From the NCBI GenBank assembly GCA_941918925.1, contig OW799237.1, forward strand, positions 58,203,997 to 58,267,996: DNA of 64,000 nucleotides, given 5' to 3'. Each line of letters starts with the position of its first letter. Position 1 is the stretch's first letter. Positions 58,148 through 64,000 of the stretch are shown piece by piece. The notes beneath the pieces are model-generated. The model saw nothing but the letters and a program-made list of their open reading frames with translations, did not search any database and was not told the DNA's origin. This DNA is from Phyto melanocephala (lineage: Eukaryota; Arthropoda; Insecta; Diptera; Rhinophoridae). The position numbers and the translations under genes were made by a program.

Positions 58148-59439
58148 TAACTATACCTTGTACTTACATGTTTTTGAAATTGAATTCTAATGATTTTATT
58201 TATGATCTGATAGCAGAAGTACTTGTATTTTTGTTGTTTGTACTCATATTTGATCTCGTATCTGAGAATAATATATTTTTCAATTAAAAATAGTTTTACT
58301 CAATTTATATTTTAAATTCAAGCTTATTAATTTTTATAGTTTTGAAGTGTTTCTTTTGCAAAATAGTCTATATTTTATGCGTTTTTAATAGAAAGTTTTT
58401 TCATTAATTAAAAATAAATTTACTTCTTATTTATTTTGCTGCGGGATTCCGGGAAAAAACCCTACTTTCTAGCCCAATCGTATCGAAATAAACATTTTCA
58501 AGAAATGGCAACCGTTATATGCAATCATCTGTTCATCTACCGAAAACTTGAGATCAACTACTCCAAATTACATAATTTTTTGTTGTAAACATTATTCAGT
58601 GAAGTAACTTTTGCAATTCCTTTGGGCAATTCAATTATTCCTTTTACTTAGTACTTCATAAAAAAATAAGATATTATTTGTATAAGTCTTTTCATTAAGC
58701 ACACAAAACATGCTTTCACTCGCACGTTTTCTAAACAAATTAAGTAAAGTAGCCAAAGTGTGTAGAAAAATACTCGGATTCCACAGGTGTTGCTACCACA
58801 TTTTAATACAATATCAATGTAAATAGCCTAAATAACAACGTGTGTGAAATTTTATAAAAATCAAACAAAGAATTCGTGGGTCAGGCAGTATTGGGTTAAG
58901 TATTAGTTTGAATATAAAAATATAATTAAACAATATCATATTGATATTAAAGTTAAAATTGAAACGAAGTTATAACATTATTTTTATACAAAATTTCTGG
59001 CTAAATAAAATGTTGCAGAACTTTTCAATCTGCCTGTCCTGTTTACTTATGTAATATAAATCGATAACAAGTTTTTTACTATGGTTCAGTGACAGCAGTA
59101 TCATTCCTCTTTAACTTTCCTTTGACAATAAATATCAGCATTGTTCAATTGCTCAAAGCAAGGATGTACTAGAGGTGTTCACATATTTTTTTTTCTTGCT
59201 GTTTCTGAATAATGGATAAAAGTTAAAACAACTAATCTTAATTTAATTTTGTTATCAAAATAAGTAAACCTGTATTAGGAATTTTAATTGGAATTTTCCT
59301 AATACAAAATCATAAGCAAATCAATGAATACTACATATTGCATGTCTAACTATCATTCTCATTTCTTTTAACACACTTAAAGTGTAAGTTACGTCTTTAA
59401 CAATAACCTCGAAGCAGTTCATTAAGTCCATAATATTAA
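58148..59439. other. Intronic AT-rich stretch, nothing recognised
   Basis: No feature supported. Confidence 0.4.
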
Positions 59440-59705
59440 TGGGTTATTTAGATTATTAAAACCAGATTGTTATAAACTACTATAAAAATAAGTATTAATT
59501 TGAATCCATATTTATAATCTAACGTGGTTAAAACTTATTTGAGTTCTATTTGTAACCGATCGTGGTAAGTTATAGCCTCTAACGACATCGCCGTGTTAAA
59601 ATGTTGGCTTTAGATGTTAAATTGTAAGCAGTGAAGAACTTTTTCAAGTAGTTTCAACTCATTATTTTGTCATGACAGTTTTTGTTGAGCGATGGTTTAG
59701 TTAGT
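59440..59705 (+). repeat. Dispersed repeat C, copy 2
   Basis: Matches 55960-56230 in order: 'actactataaaaataagta', 'gagttctatttgtaaccgat', 'catcgccgtgttaaaatgtt', 'tagtttcaactcattatttt'. Could be the end region of an unrecognised transposon. Confidence 0.65.
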
Positions 59706-61246
59706 AGATCAGAATCGTGAAGTTATGAATCAGTGGACAAAATCTGTCGTTTAAACAATACGTGTTACTGTTTATTAAAAATGTATCGCAACTCTCCGTG
59801 AGGTAAAAATCTATAGAAAAAAATTTTTTCGGAGAGAACGTAATTCTTAGACATATTGTTAAAAGAACAAAAGAGATAACACTACGTTTTTACTAATTAA
59901 TACACACATTTTAACGATACTGAAAGCTGTAAAGTATCTACTAACTGAACCATACAAATCTAATAACTAAACCATAACTTTATAATCTAATAACAAGGAT
60001 ACAGAAACCAACACAAGCGTTGTACTTTTAAAAGTAGGTATTAAATGAGAATTTTTTGAAAATTTATTTATGTGTATTGCATATTACTGTAAAATGATGA
60101 AAAACACAACAAAAAGATGTTTCCCTAATACTTATACAGTAAAAGGTTCTCTTTGTCCAAGCATATGCTTAGATAAACTAGCCACATAGAAAGTTGAAAA
60201 AAAAAAATAATAAACTACTGCTAAATAGAACATATAACTTTTATTTATTTGGTATTTAGAAACAAGTACACACTCTCTAGTGCTAGATATTTGTTAGTTT
60301 GTAACGTACAAGCCAAGAACAGCAAGTACCAAAATAAGAAGATTCAACGAACCGTATGTTGACACAGGTTAACAGTTTTGCAAATAAAAGTTAAAACTAT
60401 TTATACGAGAATAGTCAGATAATGTGTTAGTTTCAAAAAGCTTTAAACTTTTACGATTAACTATCAAAAGGACAGAAAATATGGATACAAATAAAATAAG
60501 CCAAAGCATTTTACTTATAGTTAAAAATCTAAATAAAATAGGATTCTATTCAGTCAGTATTGCCACAGTCCAGCTCATGGGAAAAAAGCGAGGTTGAAAA
60601 TTTTTAAGTTTTGACTGTTTTCAGTCTACGAATTTTGTTTAGTAAGAATTCCAATTCAATTAAAAATTGTATGCGATTGAAAAGCAATCTATATCACAAA
60701 AATATAAATATCTTTTAAAAATTGCTTTAAAAATAGCTAAACTAATTTATACTTGCATATATACATACATACATATATTTTACACTGTTTAAACGTATAC
60801 TCGTTCTCGACAGATGAAGACCAGTGAGTTTTTTCTGTTCCGGTGTAAAATTCAATATCATTCTGGTTGATGAGTTAACTGTTTGTGCCAAATTATTTAA
60901 TACTTAAACTTTGACTAAGATTTAAAAAAGTGTTTGGAAAATATAAAAAGTCTTTTTTTTTTGGAGAAAATTGCTTCATAAGCAATTATTAGAAAGGGCA
61001 GAAAGTTCTAACCAAATTCGTTTGAATAGTTTTAATTTTGTTTTTTTTTTCAATTTTAAAAATAAAATAAGCCAATTACACCTAATGGACTACTCCTTCG
61101 TCTGTCAATCTAGAAGATATGGTTTCGATTTCACTAGATAGCTCCAGCGCAAGTAGTCTGCATTAGTAATTACGTATATTGTAATATTAAAAAAAAATTC
61201 ATGCATATGTATGGAAAAATGTACATAAAAATAATAATTTACTTAC
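59706..61246. other. Intronic AT-rich stretch, nothing recognised
   Basis: (TACA)n around 60758-60776; otherwise no feature supported. Confidence 0.4.
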
Positions 61247-61385
61247 ACCAAACTGTAGATGATAAAATAATAATTGCTACTACGATTAGACCAAGGTTTG
61301 ATAAAATCTTTACCAACAACGCTGATGAAGTGTTAAAAGGTTGACTGGAACATTTTTGTAAAGTGGTGGTGCCCAGAACTGGAAT
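61247..61385 (-). CDS. Host gene, exon with transmembrane helix
   Basis: Minus-strand exon preceded by a long pyrimidine tract and GCAG (plus 61389-61386), followed by donor GTAAGT (plus 61246-61241). It reads in phase 0: IPVLGTTTLQKCSSQPFNTS and then the hydrophobic run ALLVKILSNLGLIVVAIIIL and SSTVW, leaving one base of a Leu codon. Residues 18-20 (NTS) form an N-glycosylation sequon just before the helix, so the N-terminal side is likely luminal or extracellular and the Ser-Pro tail cytosolic. Further exons must lie beyond 64000 or within unrecognised sequence. Large glycoproteins with one C-terminal helix and a short phospho-tail, such as gp210/Nup210, share this plan, but I cannot confirm that. 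Confidence 0.85.
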
Positions 61386-62529
61386 CTGCAAAAAAAAAAG
61401 AAATTGAATTAAATATTAAAAAAATTAAAATTTAACCAAAATATAGACACACACACACACAAACGATACCTTGTTTTAAGTATTAAGTGTCTTTTTTGCT
61501 GTACAATAAAAAAAAACGAATTATGAACGAAACTTCAAATTTCTATGTGGGTACGTGTACATTTGTGTGAGAGAAATGATATAATTTTAAAAACTTATTA
61601 CGGAACATTTCTGCATGAAATAACAGAAAAAAGTTATAAAAATAAAAAGTTATAAATAAAGTTATCCGTTGATTGTATAAATTTATGTCATCGATTAAAT
61701 AAACTTCCGCCATTGGATTTGTCTTGCTGTTGCAACACAAATTGCATGCTTCCACTTCCGATACAGAGAAACAAAAACAACCCAGGAAGACATTGGTAAT
61801 AACAATTACAACAACAATTATATAAACAAAATAGAAAAAGAAATAACATACATACATACATAAAATACCGAACCAAAAATGATAAGAATTCATTCTTCTG
61901 TGACAACAACATTGGATACTAGACAAAAGCAACAAAATAAAATATCATCACAATGAAAGATGTATTGCTGGGGCAGAAGAGTGTCATGCAATTACATGTT
62001 CATCCATGCACTATTATGTAGATTAAATAAAGACAACACAGCAACTGAGATACAGAAAACGAACAACATATTGTAGAACACTCCACTGTTTACTTTTGTT
62101 TTTTTTTTTGTATGTATGTTTGTGTATGAGCATAAGAAAATAATGGGAAGTACAGGTCCACTGATGCTGGAAAATCACTAGACAACACAAAACATGAAAA
62201 TTACAATATCGTGAAACTGTGCAATAACATTTCCATCATCATCATCAGAAATTACTACCCATATCTGCTATATTCAGTGGTTAAATTTTAATCGAATTCT
62301 TTTGTTTTATTGTCCATCCATCCATTTTTTTTTTCTTTCTTAAATTTCCGTTCGTTGTGCTCAGAGAATAAAAAGGAAATAATAATAAATAAAACAGAAC
62401 AAATTAAACATAATTGACGAGAAATGTCACAAAAAACTGACTGTTACACAAAAAACAAGAAGGACATAATTTGTTTGTTTGTCCATGTTGCTGTGATTGT
62501 AGTTTGACATTTTTCTTAGCTCAGTTTAC
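61386..62529. other. Intron upstream of the membrane-helix exon
   Basis: No exon seen. Contains (AC)n at 61447-61461. The frames at 61543-61935 are AT/T-rich without motifs. Confidence 0.4.
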
Positions 62530-64000
62530 AGAAGGCAAAGAGGATTCTGCATCAGTGTAAACCGGTTTGCGGTCGGAAGTGGGGAATCTCACCTAAGGCT
62601 GCACACTGGATTTACACAGTGGTGGTGGGACCGACGATCACTTACGCATCTGTTGTCTGGTGGCCGAAGGCCTCTCAGGCGACGGTTAGGCGGAAGTTGG
62701 ACGGGGTTCAAAGGATTGCTTGCATTGGTATATGTGGCGCGATACGTACCACACCAACGCAGGCGATGGAGGCAATGCTGGGACTGCTGCCGTTGGACTT
62801 ATTTGTGAGGGAGACGGCGGCAAGATCGGCGATTCGGATGCGAGGCGATGGCATGTGGTATCGCTTTGGATCGGTTTTGGGGCATAGGAGAATCCTGGAC
62901 CTCGTGGATAAAGAGGTTAGAGGGCTCAGATGCCGATGGAGCGCATGAGTCGGGTGAAAGTGGTCGAAGGGCTACATCACACGCTCATAGCGGATGGATT
63001 CATGCACGATGAGTGCATGGAGAATGACATCAGTATCTTTACTGATGGGTCCTTTATAGACGGAAGGGCAGGTGCTGGTATGTACTCATCTGAGTTGAAC
63101 CTATCCTGCACCCTGAATCTGGGGGAGTACGTATCAGTCTATCAGGCAGAAAGGCTTGCTTTGCTGCACGCGTTGGACCACCTGTTGGAATGTCGAATGC
63201 ATGGGAAGAAAATTCTTATTGCACTTGACAACCAGTCGGTTATAAAACGTATGCAGCGGATTGATGTGAATTCCTCTTTGGTGCTTGAGTGTGTTCTGAA
63301 GCTCAATAGGTGTGCCTCTACAAATGAGGTAACACTGATGTGGGTTGGGACACGTGGGCATAGCTGGGAATGAGGCTGCTGACGAACTTGCGAAGAAGGG
63401 GTCTGAAGCTGCATTCTGCGGACCGGAACCCAGAACTGCTCTGGGCAATGGGTTGGTGCGGGCGAGGATCTTTCAATGGGTAAACTCTATGAACTTGCGA
63501 AGGTGGATGGAGGGAACCACGTGTATACAGGCTCGTATGGTGCTCAGGGAGCCACTTGGCCTGGGTGCAGTGAAGATACTCGGTTTTAATCGGAGTATGA
63601 TGAGCTGGATCACTGCGTTGATTACAGGACATGGTAACTTCAAATATCATCTGAAGAGGATGCGGATCGTGGATGATGATATTTGTAGAATGTGCCTGGA
63701 GGGTGCCGAGACGGCAGCGCATGTGGTATGCGAGTGTCCGGCGTTGGCAAGCGTAAGATTGAGGATCACAGGCAAGCACACGTTGAGTGTGAGTACGATG
63801 GGGGACCTTAGTCTGAGGGAGATGCTGGCGATTACAAAGGACTGTGCGATGAGGATTGTCGACAATCACCAGTCGGCAGTGTGAAATCGTTTTTCTAGTC
63901 CAGAGCAAACGCCGGTTGTGGCGCGGGTCTCAGTGATTGAGGGTGTGCTGATCGGTAGACACGAAATCACTGGGGAACGAAGGGGGTCGAAAAGGGACCC
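62530..64000 (+). mobile_element. 5'-truncated non-LTR retrotransposon with RNase H (I/LOA type)
   Basis: The base composition changes sharply at about 62530, from ~30% to ~50% GC. The coding sequence starts abruptly in the middle of a reverse-transcriptase thumb region and runs through RNase H and a zinc-knuckle tail to a stop near 63882, followed by an untranslated region that leaves the window. Abrupt 5' truncation is the normal outcome of target-primed reverse transcription. The short 3' fragment at 34.3 kb is a relative. Confidence 0.9.
62532..63884 (+). pseudogene. Reverse transcriptase C-terminus / RNase H ORF, two frameshifts
   Basis: The frame first gives AKRILHQCKPVCGRKWGIS, GPTITYASVVWWPKAS and MLGLLPLDLFVRE, the region after the polymerase in I-like elements. 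A shift near 62945 leads to RNase H: IFTDGSFIDGRAGAG (Asp), YQAERLALLHAL (Glu), ILIALDNQSVIKRM (Asp). A second shift near 63345 leads to GHVGIAGNEAADELAKKG (His/Asp), the last RNase H motif. The tail has CRMCLEGAETAAHVVCECPA, a CCHC-type knuckle, and ends NHQSAV at the stop. All four RNase H catalytic acids are present. With only two indels it is young but dead. Confidence 0.9.

Noticed and set aside
61543..61935. 130- and 74-codon overlapping minus-strand frames
   Set aside because: Tyr/Phe/Val runs from T-rich sequence, overlapping in two frames, no splice continuity with the host gene.
63134..63908. Minus-strand frames of 72-196 codons
   Set aside because: Antisense shadows of the GC-richer LINE ORF; the sense strand has the RNase H motifs.

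Overview
The window looks like dipteran (fly) nuclear DNA. It is very AT-rich, has one host gene with multi-kilobase introns, and is crowded with fly-type repeats: several mariner subfamilies, Tc1-like DD37E elements, Helitrons, hAT and Harbinger-like remnants, copia and jockey-like retroelements. A calyptrate fly (blow fly / house fly type) is my best guess from repeat style. That is inference only; no search was run.

Host gene. Four exons on the minus strand (61385-61247, 49857-49807, 26263-26162, 21069-20954) join in phase with GT/AG borders. They encode the last ~135 residues of a single-pass membrane protein: a short luminal/extracellular end with an N-glycosylation sequon, one transmembrane helix, and a Ser-Pro-rich cytosolic tail ending in a basic stretch. 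The 5' part of the gene lies beyond the right edge. Introns of about 11.4, 23.5 and 5.1 kb separate the exons. I could not name the gene; a gp210/Nup210-like protein is one architectural possibility.

Layout. 1-20.9 kb is downstream of the gene and holds many mariner derivatives, a TIR-less fly repeat (called here the 'tattcggc repeat' after its terminal hairpin), a hAT remnant, a Harbinger-like element with a nested MITE, and a mariner whose ends became 175-bp inverted arms (17.7-18.6 kb). 21.1-26.2 kb (last intron) holds a Helitron, a nearly intact DD37E Tc1-like transposon and a MITE. 26.3-49.8 kb (large intron) holds three Helitrons, a copia remnant with a jockey-like element at its edge, a LINE 3' tail, mariners and an older DD37E relative. 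49.9-61.2 kb holds two adjacent tandem arrays with ~0.6-kb periods (50.4-52.7 and 53.0-55.9 kb), both derived from elements with inverted repeats, a hAT remnant and a second composite 'tattcggc repeat' carrying a mariner at the same site as the copy at 4.9-6.7 kb. 62.5-64.0 kb is a 5'-truncated, GC-rich non-LTR retrotransposon with an RNase H domain.

Nothing bacterial, no CRISPR array and no convincing RNA gene was found. The most unusual structures are the palindromised mariner, the composite repeat with an empty-site paralogue in the same window, and the pair of transposon-derived tandem arrays.
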